64,000 bases of DNA from an uncultured Prevotella sp. GTDB lineage: Bacteria; Bacteroidota; Bacteroidia; Bacteroidales; Bacteroidaceae. The DNA is taken from contig CAJOCR010000005.1 in NCBI GenBank assembly GCA_905236755.1, positions 1 through 64,000 on the forward strand, given 5' to 3'. This document shows, one piece after another, positions 29,412 to 38,899 of the stretch; positions within the stretch are counted from its first letter, which is position 1; each line of letters begins with the position of its first letter. The notes below the pieces were generated by a model, which ran no database searches, had not been told where the DNA came from, and was given only the letters and a program-made list of their open reading frames with translations. A program made the position numbers and the translations under genes.

Positions 29412-31073
29412 ATGAAACTAAAACGCTATTTACTAATTATATTTGCTCTTGTTGTTGCAGTGTCAACTATGTCTGCTAAACAACATTCTGATTCTCAACT
29501 TACTATTACAAATGCTTACAGACTTAGTTCGACTAATCTATCAAAAGCTTTGAATATTATTGAAACTATGTCCAATCGCCATATAATACCTAATTGGAAG
29601 GCAGAAATGGAGAAAGGAAATCTATACTTTAAGGCACACTTGTATAAGCATGCCGTAAATTGTTATAAGGATATTCCAGATGATGAATCATTGCGCGACA
29701 GCATTCATACAAGGCTGAAAATTTTGAAATTCATGATGGACTCGTATGATGTAATTGGCGAAGAAAAAGCTTTAGCCGAGACAGCATACCGAGTAATTCG
29801 TGAAGCAAAAAAAGAACAACAAGTTGGATATGTTGCCATGGCTCAGTTTATGTTGGGCAAACGACTGCATGACAGCATTAGTGTACGTGAAAGTTATGCA
29901 AAGTGCTTTGGAGCAGTTAATACAATGAAACATTCTGATTATAAATACCGCAACAATGAACTTTGTTATTTCTATGCAGAATTAGCTTTGATGTATATAA
30001 GAGATAGACGGTTCAAAGATGCCATGAAAATGTCTATTGAGCAGGAAAAGAGTATTCTACATAGTAATTGGTATTCATTTGACACAACTAAAGAGCAAGC
30101 CTTATATTGTTTGTATTCTGTTCGAACATGGATTTTTACAGAAATAGGACGTATTGACGAGGCTGACAGATGCTACCTTTTAGCTAAAAAACTGGGTATC
30201 AATGATGTAACCGTGGAGCATTATATGCAGACATATATGCTGCAAAGAAAAATGTACAAGGAGTTGCAAGAAATGTTTAAAATCTCAAAGCAGATTATTG
30301 TAGATGATAAAAATGAAATCAGTCTTACTATGGTGCAAATATTGAGTAGCGAGGCACAGATGTATAGTGAGATGGGAAACTATAAGGCTGCAACTCAATG
30401 TTATAAGCGTATGTTTGATGTTGCGGATTCACTACGTTTAAAGTTCTCTAACCAATGTCTTGATTCTGTAAGTGAAGCTGTTAGTCGTGAGCTGCAGATG
30501 TCGCAGCGTAATATGATGTTAACTATAATCTTGATTGTGGTTGTTATGCTGGTGGTCATCTCAGTAATCCTTTTATTTTATGATTTGCGTGAGCGAAAAC
30601 GCAATCGCCTGATGTCGGCTGCAATGCAAAGATTAGTATATTATCATAATATTTTGTCTAATAATGATTCTATAAAAGCAAACACTAATTCTTACAATAA
30701 AGAAAAAGAAGAGGATAAATATAAACATATTTTTGAAGAAGCCGATAACAGAATATCAAAGGAGAAATTATTCTTAGAGCAGGGCTTTGGTCGCGATGAA
30801 TTGATGCACTTGATGGGTGTGGATAAAAATGTTCTTGCAACTATTATTAATAAATACACATCAATGAATGTTAGTGGGTATATTAATAGTAAACGTATGA
30901 TTTATGCTGTTGCTCTTATGAAAGAGCATCCGGAATATACTATGAACGCCATTGCAGAAGCATGTGGTATTAAAAGTGCAGCTACATTTATTCGTAATTT
31001 TAAAAATGCCTTTGGAATGACTCCGTCAGATTATCGAAAAACTATAGACAATAGTATAGCTGAAAAGGAGTGA
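29412..31073 (+). CDS. TPR-like + transmembrane + AraC-type HTH regulator
   Basis: Signal sequence, helical repeats, TM MMLTIILIVVVMLVVISVILLFY, C-terminal HTH (YTMNAIAEACGIKSAATFIRNFKNAFGMTPSDYRK). Confidence 0.85.
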   Translation: MKLKRYLLIIFALVVAVSTMSAKQHSDSQLTITNAYRLSSTNLSKALNIIETMSNRHIIPNWKAEMEKGNLYFKAHLYKHAVNCYKDIPDDESLRDSIHTRLKILKFMMDSYDVIGEEKALAETAYRVIREAKKEQQVGYVAMAQFMLGKRLHDSISVRESYAKCFGAVNTMKHSDYKYRNNELCYFYAELALMYIRDRRFKDAMKMSIEQEKSILHSNWYSFDTTKEQALYCLYSVRTWIFTEIGRIDEADRCYLLAKKLGINDVTVEHYMQTYMLQRKMYKELQEMFKISKQIIVDDKNEISLTMVQILSSEAQMYSEMGNYKAATQCYKRMFDVADSLRLKFSNQCLDSVSEAVSRELQMSQRNMMLTIILIVVVMLVVISVILLFYDLRERKRNRLMSAAMQRLVYYHNILSNNDSIKANTNSYNKEKEEDKYKHIFEEADNRISKEKLFLEQGFGRDELMHLMGVDKNVLATIINKYTSMNVSGYINSKRMIYAVALMKEHPEYTMNAIAEACGIKSAATFIRNFKNAFGMTPSDYRKTIDNSIAEKE

Positions 31074-31127
31074 TTAGGCGTTTTTAATCGTTAGGAGGTG
31101 TCCTCCCCTCCCCTATAAATAAAGGGG

Positions 31128-31334
31128 TTTTGACAAATTGAAAAGCATTGGACGATGTTAAAAGATAGGGCTGTAATTGTGCTATTTTTTGTGGCTTTAA
31201 ACAATAATAAATTATGCTTACTAAAATATTGTACATTATTCATATTTTAGGAGTTTTTGACAAAATTAAAGGCAAAAATGACGAAATTAAAAAAGGTGGT
31301 CACGTGCATAAGTAATCTATTTGACAATTTTATA
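31128..31334. promoter_or_regulatory. Repeated TTTGACAAAATT-like motifs upstream of the fimbrial operon
   Basis: TTTTGACAAATT (31128), TTTTGACAAAATTAAA (31255), AAATGACGAAATTAAA (31276), ATTTGACAATTTTATA (31319). The central pair is 21 bp apart; the last abuts a -7 box. Confidence 0.45.
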
Positions 31335-31342
31335 TAATTTTG
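31335..31342 (+). promoter_or_regulatory. -7 box TAATTTTG of the fimbrial operon
   Basis: TAnnTTTG match 41 nt before ATG 31383, followed by 5'UTR hairpin TATACTT-attc-AAGTATA (31347-31364). Confidence 0.5.
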
Positions 31343-31382
31343 TTGCTATACTTATTCAAGTATATACACTAAACACGCAACG

Positions 31383-32918
31383 ATGAAACCAATTAACCGT
31401 TTAAAAATATTATTCATACTGTTATTCAGTACGCATTTAGCGACAGCCCAACACCTGACGCTAAGCAATAATTTGCTTTATGATGCGTCATTGACACCTA
31501 ATTTTCGTATTGGTGTTGGTTTATCGCAGCATTGGTCTATGGGACTTACTGCTGGCTTTAATCCTTGGCCTACAGACAATCAAGCAGTACGTAAGTGGAA
31601 ACATTTGTTGATTTCTCCTGATATTCGTTATTGGTCTGATTCGGTTAATGTGCATCATTTCTTTGGGTCAAATCTTATTTATAGTCACTATAATGTTGGT
31701 GGTGTTACATTCCCTTTCGGTCTATGGAAATCTGTCAGAAATGAGCGTCGGCAAGGCGATCTTGGTGCTATTGGAGCATATTACGGCTATTCTTGGCCTT
31801 TAGGACGTTTTTGGAATCTCGAAGCTTTTGCTGGTGTTGCTTTGGGCTATACAAGTTTCAATAGATATAAATGTGAACATTGTGGCACAAAGATTGGCAA
31901 CAAAAATCAATTCTTTATTTTGCCTCAGTTAGGCCTGAGCATTGTATATAATATTCCTGGTCGTGCAGTAATGTCTTCAGAGGCTGATATGTCGTCTATC
32001 CCAGAGATTAGTATCTCCAATGAAGCAGAAAAGCGATTTGAGCCTGTTTTGTCTTACGTTCATGAACGTAGATTCCAGCTACAGTTAAAAAATGATACCG
32101 ACTTTGTAGAGTCGTATTCAAATTATACTCCATACCTAAATACACCTCAAACTAAGAACATAAAAGGTTTATTTGTTTATTTTGGTGTCGGAAACTCAAA
32201 GTTGTATCCCGCCTATCGCAACAATTTGCAGACATTAAAGCGTATCGTTGACCTCACTCGCAATATGATAGCCGACACAAGTTGTATAATTAGAAAAATA
32301 CAAATTGTTGGTTTCGCATCTGTAGAAGGAAATCCCGTATATAACCAGAAACTTTCTGTAAGCCGTGCACAGGCGTTACAACATTATATCCAGCAAGAGG
32401 TGAATGTTGCAGATACAATTTTTGAAACTGTAGGTGCTGGCGAGGCTTGGATGGAACTTAGCGACAGTGTTCAGGGATTTATTTCAAAAGGTTATGATAA
32501 TGGCATCGACTTAAAAAAAGTTGTTGATATTATTAATAATGTAAATGATAGCAAGCTTCGCGAAAAACGTTTACGTAGGTTGGATGGAGGACGTACTTGG
32601 GAATTTATTCGTAATCGTATGCTAAAAGAGCAGCGTTATTCAGGTTTAATCAAGATATACTATGATGATGTACCTGATAAAAATGCACAAATTATAAATG
32701 AGGCAAGCGAACTGCTTACTACCGACTGTAGTGATTGTCATCATGAGGCTTTGCGTTTGCTGTCTAACGTTCGTGATGATGAAAGAGCCCAAAATGCTTT
32801 AGGTGTAGCGCTTTGGCTCTGTGGTCAACATACAGAAGCAATGGAATGCTTGCAACGTGCTGCTAATCATGGCGATACAGCAGCAATGCAAAACATAAAT
32901 ATTATAAAGAAACAATGA
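31383..32918 (+). CDS. DUF3575-like N-terminal + OmpA-like C-terminal outer membrane protein
   Basis: Signal peptide; NLLYDASLTPNFRIGVGLSQHWSMGLTAGFNPWP...WKHLLISPDIRYW; IQIVGFASVEGNPVYNQKLSVSRAQALQHYI (OmpA-like). Confidence 0.8.
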   Translation: MKPINRLKILFILLFSTHLATAQHLTLSNNLLYDASLTPNFRIGVGLSQHWSMGLTAGFNPWPTDNQAVRKWKHLLISPDIRYWSDSVNVHHFFGSNLIYSHYNVGGVTFPFGLWKSVRNERRQGDLGAIGAYYGYSWPLGRFWNLEAFAGVALGYTSFNRYKCEHCGTKIGNKNQFFILPQLGLSIVYNIPGRAVMSSEADMSSIPEISISNEAEKRFEPVLSYVHERRFQLQLKNDTDFVESYSNYTPYLNTPQTKNIKGLFVYFGVGNSKLYPAYRNNLQTLKRIVDLTRNMIADTSCIIRKIQIVGFASVEGNPVYNQKLSVSRAQALQHYIQQEVNVADTIFETVGAGEAWMELSDSVQGFISKGYDNGIDLKKVVDIINNVNDSKLREKRLRRLDGGRTWEFIRNRMLKEQRYSGLIKIYYDDVPDKNAQIINEASELLTTDCSDCHHEALRLLSNVRDDERAQNALGVALWLCGQHTEAMECLQRAANHGDTAAMQNINIIKKQ

Positions 32919-32936
32919 TTCAAGATTATAAATAAG

Positions 32937-34895
32937 ATGAAAAAAATGTTTAAGTTTTCTTTACTCAGTACGACAGTACTCGTAAGTGCAGTTTCATTCA
33001 CTGCTTGCTCATCAAATGATGATGTGGAAAATAATCCGAATTATGACCCTGTAACAAATGCGGTCAAAACGGAGTTTGTTATCAATGTTACGCAACCAGG
33101 CGAACGCTCTCGTATGACTGCTGGTGACGCTGGTGCGGGCTTGTTCCAGGGCATTAATAACATGAATCTATTCTGTTATGCAGGTGCTCCAGCCACTGTA
33201 AATACTATGGATGCGTCTAACAAGCTAACATTATCTTCCTATACTGGACCTGCTATAGATGGAGGTGACCCTACACTTACCAATAGCTCAAGTAAGGTAT
33301 ATACAATGTATATACCAGTGGGTACAAGTAACTTCCTGTTTTATGCAACTGCTCTCAGTAGTGTTGGTGACAAGTTTGCTAAAGGCTCATTGACAAATAA
33401 CCTATCAACAGCATCTACAGTTTTGACAAGTCCATCTGCTGATACTGACATAAAGTTCTCTTTGGAACCTATTGTTTCGTCAGAATCAGAAATAACAACA
33501 CGTCAGGCTAAGTTGCTTAGCATCCTAAATGGTATTAAAGATGCAAAGATAGATGATACAAACACATGGGCGTCTTTATCTAACACTACTAATGTACATA
33601 TGAAAGCTCTGGGTAATGCTTTCAATCAGTTTACCAATCAGGCACAGGGTGGTGATGTTCGTCAAGGCTCAAGCTCTGCTATATTGAATATGGTAAGTGA
33701 TTTATGTGCATCTGTAATAGATGTTTATGAAAACGAAAGTGATGTTCAGGCTAAGGCTTTGGCTGAAAAGATTCTTGATAAGATTGCAGAATATTTCGAT
33801 GTTACAAAGGTTGGTAGCAACTCACCTTATGAATATACATGGAATAACAACTATAAGTCTGAAGGTGTTGGGGATGAATTCATTACCAGTAGTTTTCCAG
33901 AATCACTGAATCTTCCTACAGGTTCTGCTGTAATTACATATAGCAATGAGAATGGTTATGCTTTCGTTAATAACGGCCAAATGGGTACAGCTACAGTTTC
34001 TACTGCATTTGATAATTTCACTTATCCATCTCAGTTGACCTATTATTGTAACTCTGCACTTTGGCAGACAAACGTGGGTAAGAACACATCTGATTATCCT
34101 ACAAATTCAACAGCTTGGATAACTGAAGGAAACTGGTCAGGTTGGACTTCCACTCCTGTTTCTGCAGCAACACGTGCCGTAGCAATGCAGGACAATATTA
34201 CATATGGTGCCGCTCAGCTTGTGTCAACATTTAAAATGGGAACAGGAGTTGGAACAACTACTGAAGATGCGCTGGTTGACAATGCTTCAGTTGTTTCTGG
34301 TGGAAGTATTTCCAATAACGTTTTTGATGGAAGCTCAGCCGATAAGACTATCACACTTAAAGTTCATGGCATATTGATTGGTGGTCAGCCTACCAATTCG
34401 AGATACGATTACCTGCCTTTGGCTAACAATGCATCAAGAGTAATATACGATAAGATTTCTGATGAAGGTACAGTTTTGACAACAACAGGAGCAACCAACT
34501 ATACTCTTGTTATGGACAACTATACTACAGAATCTACACAGTCAGCAGTGAATATCGCATTGGAAATGACAGCTGATAAGGATTTCTATGGTGCAAGTGG
34601 TAAAATAAAGAGCGGTCAGAAATTTTATCTTATAGGCTCTCTTAACCCAGCAGATGGAGGTGATATAACATGGGCAGACCATAAGAGTTTCAAAGAAGGT
34701 GATAGCGGTCAGAATATAAACCGTGTCTTTATACGTGATGCAAAAACCATCGCAACTTTCACTCTTCAGAAGAATAGCCTTAAAAATGCATATTCAACAA
34801 TTCCTGACTTGCGTTCTATACAGATGCTCTTTGGTATTTCTGTTGACTTGGCATGGAAAGCCGGTTTGACATTTAATGTAAATATTGGTGAATAA
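32937..34895 (+). CDS. Mfa1/FimA-like fimbrillin lipoprotein
   Basis: Lipobox FTACSSNDD; Arg-containing GERSRMTAGD; C-terminal GQKFYLIGSLNPADGG...NRVFIRDAKTIATFTLQKNSLKNAYSTIPDLRSIQMLFGISVDLAWKAGL. Confidence 0.75.
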   Translation: MKKMFKFSLLSTTVLVSAVSFTACSSNDDVENNPNYDPVTNAVKTEFVINVTQPGERSRMTAGDAGAGLFQGINNMNLFCYAGAPATVNTMDASNKLTLSSYTGPAIDGGDPTLTNSSSKVYTMYIPVGTSNFLFYATALSSVGDKFAKGSLTNNLSTASTVLTSPSADTDIKFSLEPIVSSESEITTRQAKLLSILNGIKDAKIDDTNTWASLSNTTNVHMKALGNAFNQFTNQAQGGDVRQGSSSAILNMVSDLCASVIDVYENESDVQAKALAEKILDKIAEYFDVTKVGSNSPYEYTWNNNYKSEGVGDEFITSSFPESLNLPTGSAVITYSNENGYAFVNNGQMGTATVSTAFDNFTYPSQLTYYCNSALWQTNVGKNTSDYPTNSTAWITEGNWSGWTSTPVSAATRAVAMQDNITYGAAQLVSTFKMGTGVGTTTEDALVDNASVVSGGSISNNVFDGSSADKTITLKVHGILIGGQPTNSRYDYLPLANNASRVIYDKISDEGTVLTTTGATNYTLVMDNYTTESTQSAVNIALEMTADKDFYGASGKIKSGQKFYLIGSLNPADGGDITWADHKSFKEGDSGQNINRVFIRDAKTIATFTLQKNSLKNAYSTIPDLRSIQMLFGISVDLAWKAGLTFNVNIGE

Positions 34896-34907
34896 CACTA
34901 CGAGACA

Positions 34908-35954
34908 TTGATACTTAAACAGAACATAGCATATTATCTTGTGGGGGCTATCTTTGCAATAGTCCTCACAGGATGTTCTATGATAGATGAGAATCAGGAC
35001 GACTGTGGTGAGCAAACTAAAATTAACTACGAGTTGCAGTTGATAACTAATATTTCTACTGAGATACACACACAGTTAGACACACATGCTGATGAATCAT
35101 TTGCAGAGATGTTGAAAAGTCATTTGAGTACTATTTTCACCGATTTTGCTAAAGATGTCAACCTCTCTTTTTATGGTGTCACAGGTGACTCTACCCTATT
35201 ATATCACGATAAGCACATTATGAACGACTCAGAGCATAGTTACACACTATTCATTCCACGTCGTAAGTATATGCATTTGGCTTTAGCTAATATAGACGAT
35301 AACTCAGTGATAAAACAGGAAAATGCTGATAATTGTCATATGTCGTCACTTCATCAGGTGGCTTCTGATACAATAGAATCACAAAATACAGGATTATTTA
35401 CAGCCAGACAGATGATGGAGATGATAGAAGGTATTGATCAAACATTTAATGTTAGGTTATATATGGCAAATTGTTCGGCTGTTTTGATGATTGACCCGCA
35501 AGGACACGATATAAGCAATATGCGTGTGTTTACAACAGGCTTTGCAACCGCATTCTATGTATCTGATAGCTTATATGAATATAAAAAGTCTGCCCCTATT
35601 GTTCGCACAAATAGAATAATGTCAAACGATAGCAGATACGTTGGGTTTGTTTCGGTTAATCTACCATCGTTTAATCCAGGAGCAAAATCACGTTCTGTGA
35701 TAGAAACAACAGAACCTTTTATTACAAATCCAGGAGAAGAGACATTGTGGGAATTCCGTATATATCAGTTGATGGATGACAACACAACAACAGAAACTGT
35801 GCTGCACATAAAAGAACCATTACGTGCAGGTCAGTTGAAAATAATCAAGGCTCGTGTTGGTGAGAATGGACAGATAGAGAGTGAAACACCAAATGTTGGT
35901 ATAAGTGTTACTCTCGATTGGAAAAAAGGTGGAACTTACAATCCAGAATTGTAA
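34908..35954 (+). CDS. Mfa2/FimB-like fimbrial anchor lipoprotein
   Basis: LTGCSMIDENQDDCG (Cys-x-x-Ile...Cys pattern after the lipobox), barrel-like FYGVTGDSTLLYHDKHI, operon position. TTG start. Confidence 0.75.
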   Translation: MILKQNIAYYLVGAIFAIVLTGCSMIDENQDDCGEQTKINYELQLITNISTEIHTQLDTHADESFAEMLKSHLSTIFTDFAKDVNLSFYGVTGDSTLLYHDKHIMNDSEHSYTLFIPRRKYMHLALANIDDNSVIKQENADNCHMSSLHQVASDTIESQNTGLFTARQMMEMIEGIDQTFNVRLYMANCSAVLMIDPQGHDISNMRVFTTGFATAFYVSDSLYEYKKSAPIVRTNRIMSNDSRYVGFVSVNLPSFNPGAKSRSVIETTEPFITNPGEETLWEFRIYQLMDDNTTTETVLHIKEPLRAGQLKIIKARVGENGQIESETPNVGISVTLDWKKGGTYNPEL

Positions 35955-35955
35955 T

Positions 35956-37698
35956 ATGAATAGTGACAATAAAATAATTGGAGTGCTGCTGGCAACAACA
36001 ATTTTGTCAGTAGGTTGTAATGTTGATGAGAACATCACAAAAGATGAACATATCAACGTTAAAATGGCATACGTCCTATCTCCGCACCATAAAGGTAGTT
36101 TGTCACGTATGAGCTCTGATGTGATAGCGAGTACAGAAACAACTCTTCGCTTTCCAAGATCTATGCGGTTTATACCACTAATTAATAATGATCCTGCACA
36201 GATAGATGTGACTTGGAAGGAACCAATAAGCAAGGAAAACCCCAATTCACGGTTTTATTATTCTAATTTTTGCAGTTTAAACATAGGAGTTAATGGTTTT
36301 CTGATATATGGTAACGTTGCAAGTAAACCTGCTACTGAAACCGCCAGTTCTAAAATGTATAATGGCAGCATTATTGAGAATATCCCAGAAAACATAAATG
36401 ATATTAATGACTATCAAGAGGATGTTTCTTTCAATCTTGAACAAATATATCCAGATATCAGTAATGCACCTGCCGAGGCACAAACTCTTGCAGACTATAT
36501 GACTGCCATTGCCGAAGCAGGAGGATGGAATAACTCATTGGATTCTGATTTAAAAGAGCTATTTAATAAATTTACTAACGATGGGAAGCCACTTCCTGGT
36601 TCGACAGCAAACCTGAAGAAATGGATTGAAGCGATTAGGACAGGTATCCATGAACTGCAGAACAATGGATATTCTGCTGTTTTGGATGCTGTTGATGCAG
36701 TTGCTGCAGAGAAATTAGAGGCAATGAGCTCTTACAGATACCCACGCAATTTAGAGTTGCCAGACGGCGCTGCTATACTTCGTTGGGCTGACGTTAAAGT
36801 GGGTGATGAGACAGTCAAGAAGTTTGTACCCCAAATTCGTGCGACAACACTTGACAATATTAATTCCATGGCTCGATTTACTTATCCTGCCCCACTCTAT
36901 TTCTTTGGTGCCAGCGAAATAAAAACATCTGATGAAATAGTTGATTTATCTACAACATATAATGATGCTGTATCAGATGTATCAGGAACAGCATGGGACA
37001 AAGTTTTAGCTATCCAGTCATTCAACAAAACATCTGTTACGCTTAATACTAAAACAGTTGTTATTACCAATCCTGTTCAGTATGCTGTAGCTCTATTAAA
37101 AGTAAACATCAAGGCACTATCAGCAACATTAAAGGATGCAGAAGGTAATGATGTATCAGTGAACAATACAACGTTTCCGCTCACGGGTATAATTGTGTGC
37201 GGACAACACCCATTAGATTACAGATTTGAGCCTAAGGAGATACAACAAGGTACTGTTTCTGAGGCTGATGTTAAGTTTATATATGATAATCAAGTAGAAT
37301 CAGACAGCTACCTTACAGCACAGAGTGATTGGAAACCTGGATGTAATACGTTGGTTTTTCAAAGCTATAAAAAAGATGATGTAAATATCATATTAGAGTT
37401 TCAAAATAATGGTGCAGACTTTAAAGGTATAGATGGAACTATTTATCAAGGTACACGATTCTATTTGATTGGAAAGGTGGACCCCGCATTATACAACTTC
37501 GAAGATCCTAATGTGAATATTGAGAATAAAGATCAGGTTTTTACTAAAGATTATATCACTACAGTAAACATGACTGTTTCTTCTCTTGCAAGAGCATATA
37601 ATGTTCCACCTAACTTGCTGATGAGTAACTTGGAAATAGGTGTAGAAACAACTCCACAATGGGAAGGAGTTACTCCTACTGTTATAAGACTGGAATAA
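35956..37698 (+). CDS. Second Mfa1-like fimbrillin lipoprotein (paralog of 32937-34895)
   Basis: Lipobox LSVGCNVDE; C-terminal GTRFYLIGKVDPALYNFE...QVFTKDYITTVNMTVSSLARAYNVPPNLLMSNLEIGVETTPQW parallels the upstream fimbrillin. ORF track opens at 35905. Confidence 0.72.
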   Translation: MNSDNKIIGVLLATTILSVGCNVDENITKDEHINVKMAYVLSPHHKGSLSRMSSDVIASTETTLRFPRSMRFIPLINNDPAQIDVTWKEPISKENPNSRFYYSNFCSLNIGVNGFLIYGNVASKPATETASSKMYNGSIIENIPENINDINDYQEDVSFNLEQIYPDISNAPAEAQTLADYMTAIAEAGGWNNSLDSDLKELFNKFTNDGKPLPGSTANLKKWIEAIRTGIHELQNNGYSAVLDAVDAVAAEKLEAMSSYRYPRNLELPDGAAILRWADVKVGDETVKKFVPQIRATTLDNINSMARFTYPAPLYFFGASEIKTSDEIVDLSTTYNDAVSDVSGTAWDKVLAIQSFNKTSVTLNTKTVVITNPVQYAVALLKVNIKALSATLKDAEGNDVSVNNTTFPLTGIIVCGQHPLDYRFEPKEIQQGTVSEADVKFIYDNQVESDSYLTAQSDWKPGCNTLVFQSYKKDDVNIILEFQNNGADFKGIDGTIYQGTRFYLIGKVDPALYNFEDPNVNIENKDQVFTKDYITTVNMTVSSLARAYNVPPNLLMSNLEIGVETTPQWEGVTPTVIRLE

Positions 37699-37723
37699 TT
37701 GATACAAGAGTATTGATAAGGTA

Positions 37724-38899
37724 ATGAAAAAAAAGAATATAATAAAATACTTGCTGGGTAGTTTATTGCTACTGTTTTTTCTGACTGATTGTAGCTCTTC
37801 GACAGATGAAGAAGTACGACCTAAAGGAAAACCAGTACTTAAAATATACCTCTTCGCTCCTGATAGTCCTGTAGTTACACGTGCAGGTATTGGCTATGTT
37901 GATGCTACAGATGCCGAGAAGGAGATACACACTATTGATGTGTGGGTATTTGAGCATGAGCTACCAAACAAAAGAGTTGGATATATTCATTTAGATAACC
38001 TATCATTTAGTGGACAAAAAGAGATAGCAATGGAAATCAGTAATCAATTTGCTGAACTACCAAAGAAACCAAATGTTGATATATATGTTGTAGCAAATAA
38101 AGAAAGTTGTGGACTATCAGAACTTAGCAAAGAAGCAACTCTTGCCGATTTAAAATCAGCAGGTATTGGCACTGCTTATTTTGGTGCAACTGCTCCTGTT
38201 AGCACTGTGTCCAGCAATGGACTACCAATGTCTGGTATATTGGAAAACCAGGTGATATCTGGCATACCCCCTGTATATACAGTGGCAACTAATAATGTAA
38301 AATTGGTGCGTGCCGTTTCAAAAATTCGCTTTGTTTTCACCAAGTCGAATAATAACCCACCAACCATAAAAAACCTAAGTATAATGCTTAAGGCGAATAT
38401 GTTGCCAAATGCGGAATACCTATTTTTGAATGGTGTTTATCCAGTAGTTAAAATGCGTATTAAAGTAGCTGACGAAAATGACTATGAGCCTCAAGCTACA
38501 CTTGTTCCTGTAATAGAATCACCAACAATATATAGTTGTGATAATCCTATAACCTATGCGTACACGTCTGAAACAGGACAGGCTTATGAAAACAAAATTA
38601 ATAGTGGATTGTTAGATCCTGACGGGCCTGGTGAGCCCGACCTCACACAAATAGGTGCTTTCTATTTACGAGAATCAGATAAGAAACTTGAAGGAACCAT
38701 CGCATATACAATAGTAAAAGAAGCTGGTAACAAAGATAAGACAGCCAGCTTTGCTATGGCTACAGCAGGTGACTTTACGCGTAATCATACATGGATAGTC
38801 TATGGCTATTTTTTAGGAAATGGTGATTTGAAGTTAAACGTGGTTGATGTCAAGGGGTGGACAGAAGATTTGGAAAACCCCAAAGTGTATAACTGGTAA
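37724..38899 (+). CDS. Fimbrillin-like (minor subunit/anchor type) lipoprotein
   Basis: Lipobox FFLTDCSSS; VVTRAGIGYVDATDAEKEIHTIDVWVFEH typical of fimbrillin-like N-domains. Confidence 0.65.
   Translation: MKKKNIIKYLLGSLLLLFFLTDCSSSTDEEVRPKGKPVLKIYLFAPDSPVVTRAGIGYVDATDAEKEIHTIDVWVFEHELPNKRVGYIHLDNLSFSGQKEIAMEISNQFAELPKKPNVDIYVVANKESCGLSELSKEATLADLKSAGIGTAYFGATAPVSTVSSNGLPMSGILENQVISGIPPVYTVATNNVKLVRAVSKIRFVFTKSNNNPPTIKNLSIMLKANMLPNAEYLFLNGVYPVVKMRIKVADENDYEPQATLVPVIESPTIYSCDNPITYAYTSETGQAYENKINSGLLDPDGPGEPDLTQIGAFYLRESDKKLEGTIAYTIVKEAGNKDKTASFAMATAGDFTRNHTWIVYGYFLGNGDLKLNVVDVKGWTEDLENPKVYNW

Noticed and set aside
31081-31383. Invertible (phase-variable) promoter for the fimbrial operon
   Set aside because: No long inverted repeats flanking the promoter and no invertase gene nearby; only a short 7-bp hairpin was found.
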